From FEN-1219 sp964503125 (GTDB taxonomy: Bacteria; Pseudomonadota; Gammaproteobacteria; Steroidobacterales; Rariloculaceae), in the NCBI GenBank assembly GCA_964503125.1, contig CAZCZE010000064.1, forward strand, positions 1 through 64,000: DNA of 64,000 nucleotides, given 5' to 3'. The stretch's first letter is position 1. Every line of letters begins with the position of its first letter. Positions 1 to 7,834 of this stretch are shown piece after piece. The position numbers and the translations under genes are program-made. Under the pieces are notes generated by a model that was given only the letters and a program-made list of their open reading frames with translations, ran no database searches and was not told the DNA's origin.

Positions 1-224
1 ATCAGCCCTACAACGTGTCCGGCCGCCTGCAGGGCAACCGGATGTTCGTCCATGCCGAGACGCTTGCGGTCCGCGACGAGCCGTACTACGGGGTCAGGAC
101 CGCGCGCGCGCTGACCGAGCCATGGCGGCGTGAGCGACTCCATCAGCCCTACAACGTGTCCGGCCGCCTGCAGGGCAACCGGATGTTCGTCCATGCCGAG
201 ACGCTTGCGGTCCGCGAAGAGCCG
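1..224 (+). repeat. In-frame 141-bp tandem duplication
   Basis: Bases 1-83 and 142-224 match with a single mismatch (gac versus gaa codon). The offset of 141 bases is 47 codons, so the frame is kept. The segment between the copies (84-141) is presumably part of the duplicated unit; the unit may extend left of the window. It could be a recent real duplication or an assembly artefact near a contig end. Confidence 0.85.
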
Positions 225-626
225 TTCAGCGCCGACGCCATTCTCGCGCGCATGAAGCAGGCGGTGCCGGATGTGCCCGTGGTCGACGCGCAGCTGCTGC
301 AGGAATACGACTCCTATTACTACTCCCGTCAAGGGCAGACGCCCCTGCCGGTTCTCCGCGTGAAGTTCGCCGATCCGGACCAGACGTGGGTTTACGTCGA
401 TCCCGAGGTGAGCCAGGTGGTCGCGCGCATCCACAAGATGGATCGCGTGGAGCGCTGGATCTACAACGGCCTGCACAGCCTCGATTTCGGCTTCTGGTAC
501 GACCGCCGGCCGCTCTGGGACATCGGCATGATCGTGCTCTCGCTCGGCGCGCTCGCCACGAGCACGATCGGCTTCTGGCTCGGGCTCAAACGGCTGCGGC
601 GGGATCTTGCCGGAAGTACTTCTTGA
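1..626 (+). CDS. PepSY-associated membrane protein, 3' end only
   Basis: The frame is open from the left edge, so the gene starts before the window and only about 207 C-terminal codons are present. The part seen has a soluble region with the pattern 'VYVDPEVSQVVAR', followed by 'RWIYNGLHSLDFGFWYDRRP' and one C-terminal transmembrane helix (about 522-596). This is the usual ending of PepSY-TM proteins, inner-membrane proteins often found next to TonB-dependent receptors and iron-reduction genes; substrate is not clear here. The first 224 bases hold an in-frame 141-base tandem duplication, so a block of about 28 residues appears twice 47 residues apart. The 3' end overlaps the convergent mtfA by 41 bases. 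Confidence 0.75.
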   Translation, partial: QPYNVSGRLQGNRMFVHAETLAVRDEPYYGVRTARALTEPWRRERLHQPYNVSGRLQGNRMFVHAETLAVREEPFSADAILARMKQAVPDVPVVDAQLLQEYDSYYYSRQGQTPLPVLRVKFADPDQTWVYVDPEVSQVVARIHKMDRVERWIYNGLHSLDFGFWYDRRPLWDIGMIVLSLGALATSTIGFWLGLKRLRRDLAGSTS

Positions 627-1344
627 GCTGCGCGTAGACGTCGGGGTACTCGGCGCGCAGATCCTGCGGCACGTCGAAGAACAGCTCGGCGCACACGGCG
701 AAGAATTCGGCGGGATCCTCGGCCGCGTACGGGTCGAGCCACGGCTCCTCGCCCCGATCGAGCTGCCCGCACAAGTCGTCGTAGGCCGCGTCGAACGCGG
801 CGACCCATTCGGGCACGCGCATGTCGCCGTGCAGCGGCGGTACGCCGTTCGCCTCGCCGCTCAACATGTCGAGCTTGTGCGCGAACTCGTGCACGACGAC
901 GTTGAAGCCCTCGCCGCGCCCGCTCGCCTCGACCTCGTTCCAGGCGAGCACGATGGGCCCCTGCTCGAACGCCTCGCCGGCGAGCACGTCGTCGCCCGTG
1001 TGCACGACGCCGTCCTCGTCCTCGTACTCGCGGTCGCGCACGACGAACTCGTCGGGGTGGACGACGATCGACGCGAACGTGCGGTACGCATCGAGGCCAA
1101 GCTCGAGGATCGGCAGGCACGCGAGCGCCGCGATGCGCAAGCGCTTGGCCTCGCCGAGCTCGACGCCGCGGGCCGGTTCGAAGTGCTTCTCGTGGAGGAA
1201 CAACAGGGTTAGCTCGCGCAACCGCTGTTGCGCTTCCGCCGGCAGGCGCCCGAGGGCCGGCACGGCGGCCAGCGTCGCAGACCAGAGCTCAGAAGCGATC
1301 GCGCGCTGCGACAGGATGCGCCGCCGGCGCCACTGCTTGAACAT
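586..1344 (-). CDS. mtfA: MtfA-type zinc metallopeptidase
   Basis: Product of 252 aa, the normal length for MtfA (Mlc titration factor A). The zinc-binding HEFAH motif is at residues 152-156, and a downstream glutamate in 'EDPAEFFAVCAELFF' (about 213) fits the third ligand of the family. In enterobacteria MtfA is a cytosolic aminopeptidase that binds the repressor Mlc and so links to glucose phosphotransferase regulation; whether an Mlc partner exists here is unknown. I chose the ATG at 1344 (MFKQWRRRR), where family similarity begins; the open frame continues upstream as Arg-rich low-complexity sequence that is not credible protein. It converges on the PepSY gene with a short overlap. Confidence 0.9.
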   Translation of the reverse strand: MFKQWRRRRILSQRAIASELWSATLAAVPALGRLPAEAQQRLRELTLLFLHEKHFEPARGVELGEAKRLRIAALACLPILELGLDAYRTFASIVVHPDEFVVRDREYEDEDGVVHTGDDVLAGEAFEQGPIVLAWNEVEASGRGEGFNVVVHEFAHKLDMLSGEANGVPPLHGDMRVPEWVAAFDAAYDDLCGQLDRGEEPWLDPYAAEDPAEFFAVCAELFFDVPQDLRAEYPDVYAQLKKYFRQDPAAAV

Positions 1345-1406
1345 CGCTATGAGACGCCGACGCGGCGGCCGCCTAGCGCGCCGCCGCGTCCGAAGCCTCC
1401 GGATAC

Positions 1407-2309
1407 TTAAGCGAGGCGCTCTTTGAAGAACGCGAGCGTTCGTTCCCAGGCGAGATTCGCCGCGGCTTCGTGGTAGCGCGGCGTCGAGTTGTTGTGGAAC
1501 CCGTGCTGCGTGCCCTCGTACATGTGCATGCGGTGATCGACGCCCGCGGCCTTCAAGGCCGCCTCGTACTCGGGCCACATGGCGTTGATGCGCTCGTCGG
1601 TCGCAGCAAGCTGGACCATGAGCGCCGCCTTGATCTTCGGCACGTCGGCCGCGGCCGCCGCGGCGCCGTAGAACGGCACGCCTGCGCCCAAGTCCGCGCC
1701 CAGGGCGACAGCGAGGTTGTTGACCATGCCGCCGCCCCAGCAGAACCCCGTGGCGCCGAGCTTGCCCGTCGACAGCTCGTGCGCCTTGAGGTAGCGCGCG
1801 CTGTTGACCATGTCCTGGCGCAGCTTCGCCTGGTCGAGGCCCGATTGCAGCGTGCGGCCGTCGTCGTCGTTGCCGGGGTACCCGCCCACGGGCGCCAGGC
1901 CGTCGGGCGCGAGCGCCAGGAAACCGGCCACCGCGGCGCGGCGCGCCACGTCCTCGACGTAGGGGTTGAGCCCGCGGTTCTCGTGGATCACGAGCACGGC
2001 CGGGAAGGGCCCCGCGCCCGCCGGCTGCACGAGGTAGCCGCGCATCTCGCCCGAGGTGCCGCCGGGCGATGGATACTCGACGTACTTCGCCTTGATGCGC
2101 GAATCCGTGAACGAAATCGTCTGCGCTTCGACGTAGCGCGGAAACAACGCCTGCGCCATCGCGAGGCCGCCGATGACCAACGCGCTCGCACGAGCCAGGA
2201 ACTCGCGGCGATCCATGCGGCCGTGGCAGTACTCGTCGTAAAGCTCGTAGACGCGCCGATCGATCTCGACCGGCGCTGTGCGCCCGATTTCATTGGGTTG
2301 TGCAGCCAT
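1407..2309 (-). CDS. Dienelactone hydrolase family protein, Tat-like signal
   Basis: Product of 300 aa. A 'DRREFLARAS' twin-arginine-like segment and hydrophobic stretch (residues 33-62, ending in VEAQ) suggest export, which is common for the secreted clade of dienelactone hydrolases. The alpha/beta-hydrolase core follows: Glu110 in 'VIHENRG', nucleophile Cys190 in 'GFCWGGG', Asp238 in 'ATDERIN' and His269 in 'GTQHGFH', the full Cys-Asp-His set of the DLH family. These enzymes open cyclic esters or lactones; the actual substrate cannot be read from sequence. The ATG at 2309 has a GGGGGAG site 5 bases upstream and is preferred over the longer open frame. The permease follows upstream on the same strand. 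Confidence 0.88.
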   Translation of the reverse strand: MAAQPNEIGRTAPVEIDRRVYELYDEYCHGRMDRREFLARASALVIGGLAMAQALFPRYVEAQTISFTDSRIKAKYVEYPSPGGTSGEMRGYLVQPAGAGPFPAVLVIHENRGLNPYVEDVARRAAVAGFLALAPDGLAPVGGYPGNDDDGRTLQSGLDQAKLRQDMVNSARYLKAHELSTGKLGATGFCWGGGMVNNLAVALGADLGAGVPFYGAAAAAADVPKIKAALMVQLAATDERINAMWPEYEAALKAAGVDHRMHMYEGTQHGFHNNSTPRYHEAAANLAWERTLAFFKERLA

Positions 2310-2343
2310 GATCTCCCCCGTGTTTGAAGGCCAGAAGGCCAAT

Positions 2344-3696
2344 TTACCGCGCGGACGTACCCCTGTCGATTGCGCCGCGGCTTAAGAAATGATTGATCGC
2401 GAACAGGGCGATCCCGAACAGCAGCAAGACGCCGGCCATTAGGTACTGTTCCGACTCGCGGCCCGCGAGCGGCGACGCGAGATAGACGCACGACACGAGA
2501 CCGAGCACGGGGCACACGGTCGGTGCGCGGTAGTGCGCGTGCGCGACGGGCTGGGTGCGCACTACGAGCACCGCAGCGTTGACGAGCGCGAAGACGCACA
2601 ACAGCAGCAACGCCGTGGTGCCGCCGAGCGTGCGGACGCCGCTCCAGGCCGCGAGCAACAGCGCCAGCGCCGTGGTGCAGATGATCGCCACCCACGGCGT
2701 GCGCCGCCGTTCGTGCACCGCGCCGAACACCGCCGGAATCGCCCGCTCGTTCGCCATGCCGTACAGGAGCCGCGACGACATCATCAAGTTGATCAGCGAC
2801 GTGTTGCCGACGGCAACCATCGCAATACCTGAGAACAACACCAGCGGGAACCACGGCGCGCCGATGCGCACGACCTCGAGCAAGTCCTGATTGCTGTCGC
2901 GGAGGATCTCGATCGGCACGAGCGAAGTCGTGAAGAACGCGACGAGCATGTAGACCACGCCCGTGATGGAGATGCCGATGAAGAACGCGCGCGGAAAGTC
3001 GCGCTGCGGGTTCGTCGTCTCCTCGACCATGTTGACGGAGTCCTCGAAGCCGATGATCGCGAAGAACGCGAGCGCCGCGCCGCTGACGACGAGCGAGAAC
3101 GGCTCGGCACCGGCATTGAACTCGAGCGCGCGCGCCGGCTCGCCGATGCCTTGGCTCAAAGCCCACGCGCCGATGAGGATCACGATCACGAGCCCCGTGA
3201 GCTCGACGCACGTCATCACCACGTTGAGCTTCACGGACTCGCCGACGCCGCGGAAGTTGACGTACGCGAGCCCCAGGATGAACACCGGCACGAGCACGAC
3301 GAGCGGCACGACCGCGAGCTCCTGGAAATAGCCCGAGAACGCGCGGCTCGCTGCCGCTACGGAAGTCAGAGCCGAGCACATCACGGCGAAGCCGACGAGA
3401 AACGTCACGAACCGGTTGTTGAACGCGCGCTGTGAATAGAGCGCGGCACCGGCCGCGTGCGGATACTTGCCGACGAGCTCGAGATAGGACGTGGCCGTGA
3501 ACATGGCGACGATGAACGCGCCGCCGAACGCGAGCCAGGCAGCACCGCCGACGCGCCCCGCCACGTCGCCCGTCAAGGCGTAAATGCCCGTGCCGAGCAT
3601 GTCGCCGATGACGAGGAACAACAGGAGCTTAGGACCGATGACTCGGCGCAGCCCCGGACCGCGAACCGCGGAAGAATCGGTCACCGTTATCGACAT
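2344..3696 (-). CDS. APC-superfamily amino-acid permease
   Basis: Product of 450 aa, mostly hydrophobic, with about 12 predicted membrane helices. The N-terminal 'LLFLVIGDMLGTGIYALTGD' is the unwound first helix (G-x-G-T/S-G-I) that binds substrate in APC transporters, and 'PHAAGAALYSQRAF' matches the conserved region after helix 2. Closest in style to the cationic amino acid/YfnA-like branch; substrate specificity is not deducible. No strong ribosome site is visible before the ATG. It lies 34 bases upstream of the dienelactone hydrolase start on the same strand, so the two may be co-transcribed, though no functional link is obvious. Confidence 0.85.
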   Translation of the reverse strand: MSITVTDSSAVRGPGLRRVIGPKLLLFLVIGDMLGTGIYALTGDVAGRVGGAAWLAFGGAFIVAMFTATSYLELVGKYPHAAGAALYSQRAFNNRFVTFLVGFAVMCSALTSVAAASRAFSGYFQELAVVPLVVLVPVFILGLAYVNFRGVGESVKLNVVMTCVELTGLVIVILIGAWALSQGIGEPARALEFNAGAEPFSLVVSGAALAFFAIIGFEDSVNMVEETTNPQRDFPRAFFIGISITGVVYMLVAFFTTSLVPIEILRDSNQDLLEVVRIGAPWFPLVLFSGIAMVAVGNTSLINLMMSSRLLYGMANERAIPAVFGAVHERRRTPWVAIICTTALALLLAAWSGVRTLGGTTALLLLCVFALVNAAVLVVRTQPVAHAHYRAPTVCPVLGLVSCVYLASPLAGRESEQYLMAGVLLLFGIALFAINHFLSRGAIDRGTSAR

Positions 3697-3776
3697 CGCG
3701 GCACGCTAGCAAAATCCGCTGCGCGGCGCGACAGGCACGGAATATACTTTCGTCTCGCCCCCGTGGAAGACACGCG

Positions 3777-4832
3777 ATGAACACCCGACTTTCGCTGCTG
3801 CTGACCCCGCTGCTTGCGCCGGCCGCCGCATACGCGCACCACAGCTTCGCGCCGCACTTCGACATCGACAAACCCGTCGATATCTCGGGCAAGGTCCTCG
3901 AGTACGAAGCGCGCAACCCGCACAGCTACCTGCACATCGCGGCCGTCGACGAGAACGGCAAGACTCAGGAATACGTCTGCGAGTCGCACGGCGTCACGCA
4001 GCTCACGCGCAACGGCATCACGCCCGAGATGCTGAAGCCGGGCACCGGGCTGCGCGTGGACGGCTCGCTGTCGCGGCACAGCCCAACCATGTGCTTCTTC
4101 AACAACGTCTATTTCCCGGACGGCCGAGCGTTGAGCGTCAATGGCCCGCGCGGCCTGCAAACGGCGCGGGCCGACGCGAGCGCGCCGCCGCGCACGAGCA
4201 TCTTCGGCACGTGGATGCTCGCGCCTGCGGCGCCGGACCCGCGCCGCGTGAACACGAGCCGGCCGCAGCCGATGATGAATTTCTTGACGCCGGCGGGACT
4301 GGCGGCCGTCGCCGCCTACGATCCGTTCAAGGACGACCCGACGTTTCGCTGCGACCCCGTCGCGATCCGGCGCGTCTGGGGCGCGCCAGGCACGCCGCTC
4401 AAGATCGAGCGCGAAGGCGACCGCGTGGTGTTGCGCCACGAGTGGATGGACGTCGTGCGCACGGTGCACTTGAATACGCGCGAGTACCCGGCCGACGGGC
4501 CGCGCACGTCGCTCGGCCATTCGATCGGCTATTTCGACGGCGCCACGCTCGTGATCGAGACGGCCAACTACTCGACCGGGGTTCTCAGTCAGTACGTCGA
4601 GGAGCCCGGCAAGCCGACGCGCGGGCTGCTGCACTCCGCGGCGCTGACCTCCGTCGAACGCTTGTCGTTCGACGCGGCGCGGCAGCGGCTCGTCGCCGAG
4701 GTGTGGCTCAAGGATCCTGAGTTTTTCACGCGCGACTTCGACGTCGCGCGCCTGGAGTATGCACCGTCGGATCTTTCGATCGAGCCGTTCAACTGTACGC
4801 CCGAAGGCGTTACGGGCACGATCGAACCGTAA
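3777..4832 (+). CDS. DUF6152 domain fused to WEGDTLV-family domain, exported
   Basis: Product of 351 aa. The signal peptide (about 1-20, ending AYA) leads directly into 'HHSFAPHFDIDKPVDISG', the hallmark start of DUF6152, whose small domain runs to about residue 125 ('YLHIAAVDENG', 'YVCESHGV'). From about residue 140 ('FGTWMLAP') a second domain follows with 'FRCDPVAIRRVWGAP', 'IGYFDGATLVIETANYSTG' and an 'ERL...EVWLKDPEFF' segment. The second half resembles the separate partner proteins encoded next to single-domain DUF6152 genes at 5300, 13623 and 23763. Here both are one chain, which argues that the two families act together in the periplasm. Biochemical function of both is unknown. It is divergent from the permease. 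Confidence 0.8.
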   Translation: MNTRLSLLLTPLLAPAAAYAHHSFAPHFDIDKPVDISGKVLEYEARNPHSYLHIAAVDENGKTQEYVCESHGVTQLTRNGITPEMLKPGTGLRVDGSLSRHSPTMCFFNNVYFPDGRALSVNGPRGLQTARADASAPPRTSIFGTWMLAPAAPDPRRVNTSRPQPMMNFLTPAGLAAVAAYDPFKDDPTFRCDPVAIRRVWGAPGTPLKIEREGDRVVLRHEWMDVVRTVHLNTREYPADGPRTSLGHSIGYFDGATLVIETANYSTGVLSQYVEEPGKPTRGLLHSAALTSVERLSFDAARQRLVAEVWLKDPEFFTRDFDVARLEYAPSDLSIEPFNCTPEGVTGTIEP

Positions 4833-4854
4833 CCGACGGCGCGGGTCGTCGGCC

Positions 4855-4962
4855 TTACACCCTCCGCGCTTCCTTCTTCGCGCGCTTCAGCGCTTTGCGC
4901 TCTTTGGGCGTCAGCAGAGGCTTTTTCTTGCCTTCCTTCTGGGTGGTACGTTCCTTGGCCAT
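4855..4962 (-). CDS. Lys/Arg-rich 35-residue microprotein
   Basis: A 35-codon gene too short for most gene callers. The ATG at 4962 has an AAGGAG site 7 bases upstream, and the product (starting MAKERTTQKEGKKKPLL) is almost half Lys/Arg with no hydrophobic stretch and a TAA stop. Similar tiny basic proteins with repeated K-K-x-K patterns are common in proteobacteria and are usually annotated only as hypothetical; nucleic-acid or ribosome binding is a guess from charge. It converges with the DUF6152 fusion gene, 22 bases apart. Confidence 0.65.
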   Translation of the reverse strand: MAKERTTQKEGKKKPLLTPKERKALKRAKKEARRV

Positions 4963-5015
4963 GTGATCGCTCCTTATCGATTGGCGATGAGCACAATCTA
5001 ATCACGTCGGCTCGA

Positions 5016-5109
5016 TTACGCCAACAGCTCCTCTGCAATCTGCACCGCATTCAAATGCGGCACCTTTCAGCAACTGATCGCCGGCCGAGAACAGCGAGAT
5101 CGAACGGCG
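5016..5109 (-). pseudogene. Decayed 3' fragment of an asd gene
   Basis: These 94 bases align with the last 30 or so codons of the intact asd gene (19343-19436), including the stop codon position and a 32-base identical run around 'gatcgccggccgagaacagc'. There are about a dozen substitutions and one extra base that shifts the frame, so this is not a functional gene end. Similarity stops exactly where the dispersed hairpin repeat begins at 5106. It is either a partial duplication of the local asd or the last trace of a second copy. Confidence 0.8.
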
Positions 5110-5189
5110 TATAGAACGACTTTCTGTCAAAGACGAGTGTAGCGCTCGGCGGCGAACGGGTGCGCCCGAGGAGAGTTCCTCGGCCGCGC
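5106..5189. repeat. Dispersed 84-bp intergenic repeat with hairpin, copy A
   Basis: Matches 12664-12749 with about five substitutions and one inserted base. The distal part contains CCGAGGA-gagt-TCCTCGG, a perfect 7-bp stem; in copy B the stem is conserved and only the loop differs in length (4 versus 5 bases). Conservation of stem with change in loop suggests an RNA or DNA hairpin is under selection or is the mobile unit. It lies in a gene-free gap between the asd fragment and the terminator of the next gene. Confidence 0.8.
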
Positions 5190-5246
5190 CCTCCGCGGCG
5201 AAGATATTCGACAGATTCTTGCGCTGCTTATCGAAGATGCGGGCCG

Positions 5247-5286
5247 AAAAACACGAGCGCCGGACGTCTGGTCGACGCCGGCGCTC
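5247..5286 (-). terminator. Rho-independent terminator after the 606-residue exported protein
   Basis: On the minus strand a 9-bp perfect stem (GAGCGCCGG / CCGGCGCTC, loop 14) is followed by GTGTTTTTC. It begins 13 bases past the stop codon of the gene ending at 5300, the right place and direction to end that transcript. Confidence 0.75.
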
Positions 5287-5299
5287 AACTGCGCAAATT

Positions 5300-7120
5300 C
5301 TAGTGGCGAATCTGATTCACGATGTCGTCGAGCTCTTCTTCCTGGCAAGCGCCGCGCTCCGAACCAATCAATCCGGCGCCACCGAAGCCACCACCGCCAC
5401 CCCCACCGGGTCCACCGGGTCCACCGCCGCCACCCGTACTCAGCAGCATCGGTTTCAGCTCCCATGGCTGGAGCAGCACTTGCGGGTCCTCGACCGTCAC
5501 CTCGTAGAGAAACTGATCACCCTGCCGGGTGAAGCGCTCGAAGACCTTCATGTCCTCGGAGTGAAAGAAGCCGCCGCGCGCGAGCCAGGTCTCCGGCGTG
5601 AACCCGACCGACTCGATCACGAGCGTGTCGCCTTCCCAGTGGCCGACGGAATGACCCGTGTACTTGGTCTGGATGATCGCCCTTTCGTCGAATTCGCGGC
5701 CGTCGGTCGCGATCACGCGGAAGTCCGAATAACCGCCGCCGCCGTCGCCGCCGCGACCGTAGAGTAAGGTGATGTCGTTTTCGGTGTGGAAGATGCGCCC
5801 GGGCGGTCCTTGTCTCGGAATACCCATCGGTTGACAGGTCATGATCGGATCTAGGCGGTTCGTCCACATATCGAGATAGACGACCTTGTCCCAGTGCTCG
5901 GGCTTGTAGATCGGGCGATTCGGCCCAAAGCGCGAAGCCGCCTCGAACTCGAAATCGACCGTCTGATTCCACTGTGGGCTACAGCCGTCGAGCTGGGTCG
6001 GTGCGCACCGGCGGTTGCCGTAGCGCCAGATAAAGAACTTGTTGCCGTTGCTTCTCCAGCTACCGGTGAGGTCGGGCTTGCCGCCGGCCAAACGCGGCGT
6101 CGGAGCGTTGGAATCGAGCGCCGGCGGTTCCTGGTCGCTCCCATACATCGGCAGGGGCTGCGTGGGCCCCACGTTCGCGGGCACGGGCACGACAACGTAG
6201 ACGCTGCCCGTTTCCGTCACGACCGTCTTCACGTCGCGCACGACCTGGCCGTTTCGGCGCTCCACCATTCTGCCGGGCATATAGACTTCGATCAGATTCA
6301 GCGGATTGTTGTAGTCGTTGTAATCGCTGTAGGCGAATTCGTACCGATTGCGTCCCTGAGTGACCACAACGGACTCGGTCATGAAGCGATCGTCGAGCCT
6401 GGCAACCGCCGTTGCGTCGTCGACGCCCGGAATCGGGAAAGTAACGACCGGCGTGTCGCCGTCCCAGGTGACCGACGTGTCGCCGATCTTCGCGGTGCCT
6501 TCCTCGAGCAGCCCGCCGGGATTGCGGAACACTTTCATCGGGTCGATTCCGGCGCCCGCCAAGGCTGCTTTCGGTGCGCCCTGAGGGCTGGCCCAGAGAC
6601 GAATCAGGCGCTCATCGACGCTTTCGCGCATCGGCTTGGCCGTGCCTTCGCCCGGCACGAGACCCGCGCCCGGGCGGTCTTCATCCCAGGCGTACGTGCC
6701 GCTGACGACCTCGATGTTGGAATACGTCCGACCATTCGGCAGCGTGCATTCGATCTGCGTGCGGCTGCCGGCAAATTGGTACGCGTTGCCGATGCGGTAT
6801 CCCGACGTGCCGAGCTCGCCTTCCCGGGCTTCCTCGTAGGGCGTGATCGCACAGGGCTGACCGTTGACTTGGATCGTCCCTTCACCGCGATACTCGAGCG
6901 TGACGGCGAGCTCATGCTCCTCGATGCCGCGCAACATGCCCATGTGCCACGGCCAGTTGAACAGCACCGATTTCAGGTCTTTGGCGCCTTCCGCGGGCGT
7001 GTATGGCGGCGGCGGCGGCGGGCCTCCGCCGAGCTGCGCGTTCGCAACGACCGTCAAGACGGCCACGAGGCCGGTCGCGAGCGCGACACGCGTTGAGGTC
7101 GAGCCTTGTCTAAAGGCCAT
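5300..7120 (-). CDS. Exported WEGDTLV-family protein, long form
   Basis: Product of 606 aa with an N-terminal signal peptide (ending VANAQ) and a Pro-rich linker. The N-terminal half (about 45-320) is specific to this paralogue and shows Y/N-rich patches ('YSDYNDYNNPLNLIEVY'). The C-terminal half begins with 'GKPDLTGSWRSNG' and carries 'GHSVGHWEGDTLVIESVGF', 'FFHSEDMKVFERF' and 'YEVTVEDPQVLLQPWEL', the pattern shared with the proteins at 3777, 13623, 20694 and 23763. A Gly-rich loop (about 565-585) precedes a Cys/Glu-rich tail. ATG at 7120 has GGGGGA upstream. A DUF6152 gene lies just upstream on the same strand (31-base gap), so both are likely one transcript. Function unknown; periplasmic location inferred. 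Confidence 0.75.
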   Translation of the reverse strand: MAFRQGSTSTRVALATGLVAVLTVVANAQLGGGPPPPPPYTPAEGAKDLKSVLFNWPWHMGMLRGIEEHELAVTLEYRGEGTIQVNGQPCAITPYEEAREGELGTSGYRIGNAYQFAGSRTQIECTLPNGRTYSNIEVVSGTYAWDEDRPGAGLVPGEGTAKPMRESVDERLIRLWASPQGAPKAALAGAGIDPMKVFRNPGGLLEEGTAKIGDTSVTWDGDTPVVTFPIPGVDDATAVARLDDRFMTESVVVTQGRNRYEFAYSDYNDYNNPLNLIEVYMPGRMVERRNGQVVRDVKTVVTETGSVYVVVPVPANVGPTQPLPMYGSDQEPPALDSNAPTPRLAGGKPDLTGSWRSNGNKFFIWRYGNRRCAPTQLDGCSPQWNQTVDFEFEAASRFGPNRPIYKPEHWDKVVYLDMWTNRLDPIMTCQPMGIPRQGPPGRIFHTENDITLLYGRGGDGGGGYSDFRVIATDGREFDERAIIQTKYTGHSVGHWEGDTLVIESVGFTPETWLARGGFFHSEDMKVFERFTRQGDQFLYEVTVEDPQVLLQPWELKPMLLSTGGGGGPGGPGGGGGGGFGGAGLIGSERGACQEEELDDIVNQIRH

Positions 7121-7151
7121 AGTAGTTCCCCCTATACCAAAGATGCTGCTG

Positions 7152-7541
7152 TTAATCGGGATTGAACTCGATCGTTGTCGCGTTCGGTAGCGTAATCGTC
7201 CGGATGAATCCCAGTGGCTTGCCGTTTCGTGCCGGGAAATAGCCGATCGTCACGGTGTCGCCCTCCAAGACCGTATTGGGCCCGCCGCGGCCGAAGCCGA
7301 GGCTCGACAGCACGTTGGCTGAGCCCGTGGTCAGTATCCACTCGGTCTTGGTGCCGTCCTTGTCCACCTCGACATGCATGGCCCCGTGCGGATTTATGAA
7401 CGCGACCCTCGTGACGACACCGGTCAACTCAGCCGTCTTGCGAATGTCGTATACGCCGGAGAGAGAGTGATGCGCCAACGACGCGGCACTGGTCACAAGC
7501 CACCCAGAAAAAAAGACTGCTCCCAAAGTCCGCTTAATCAT
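7152..7541 (-). CDS. DUF6152 family exported protein
   Basis: Product of 129 aa: signal peptide followed by 'AHHSLSGVYDIRKTAELTG', then 'VAFINPHGAMHVEVDKDG', 'WILTTGSANVLSSLGF' and 'GDTVTIGYFPARNG'. The AHHS after the signal peptide, the INPH motif and the 'L..GD.V' strand are the diagnostic features of DUF6152. The two adjacent histidines directly at the predicted mature N-terminus are notable and could bind metal (inference). ATG at 7541 has a GGGGGG site. It is the first gene of a pair with the 606-residue partner protein. Confidence 0.85.
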   Translation of the reverse strand: MIKRTLGAVFFSGWLVTSAASLAHHSLSGVYDIRKTAELTGVVTRVAFINPHGAMHVEVDKDGTKTEWILTTGSANVLSSLGFGRGGPNTVLEGDTVTIGYFPARNGKPLGFIRTITLPNATTIEFNPD

Positions 7542-7834
7542 TTCGTACCCCCCTAGAACTTAGTAATCACCAACGGTTAGGCCGTCTTGCGACCTGCCTC
7601 AGGCGGAATCACGTTGTTACGAGAGTACCACCGCCGGTCCATTCCGTCCCAATTTGACGCCGGGCCGATACGGGACGGCTTGGTTTGAGCGGGGCCGCGA
7701 ACTCCACGGCGCGCCTGTCCGAAGAAGGCGCGGCGGCGACCAGCAGCACATCCGTACTGGTGTCCGTGGAAACCAACGGCGATGGCGTCGAGGATTCGGA
7801 AGTGCATGGACGCAGCTGTCGCATCCCGCGATGT

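Noticed and set aside
5106..5189. Repeat as an integron attC site or a promoter
   Set aside because: No attC core sites; TTGACA on the minus strand lacks a -10 at proper distance.
7542..7834. Possible reading frames in the gap before the acyltransferase gene end
   Set aside because: Frames on both strands are low-complexity and lack start signals.
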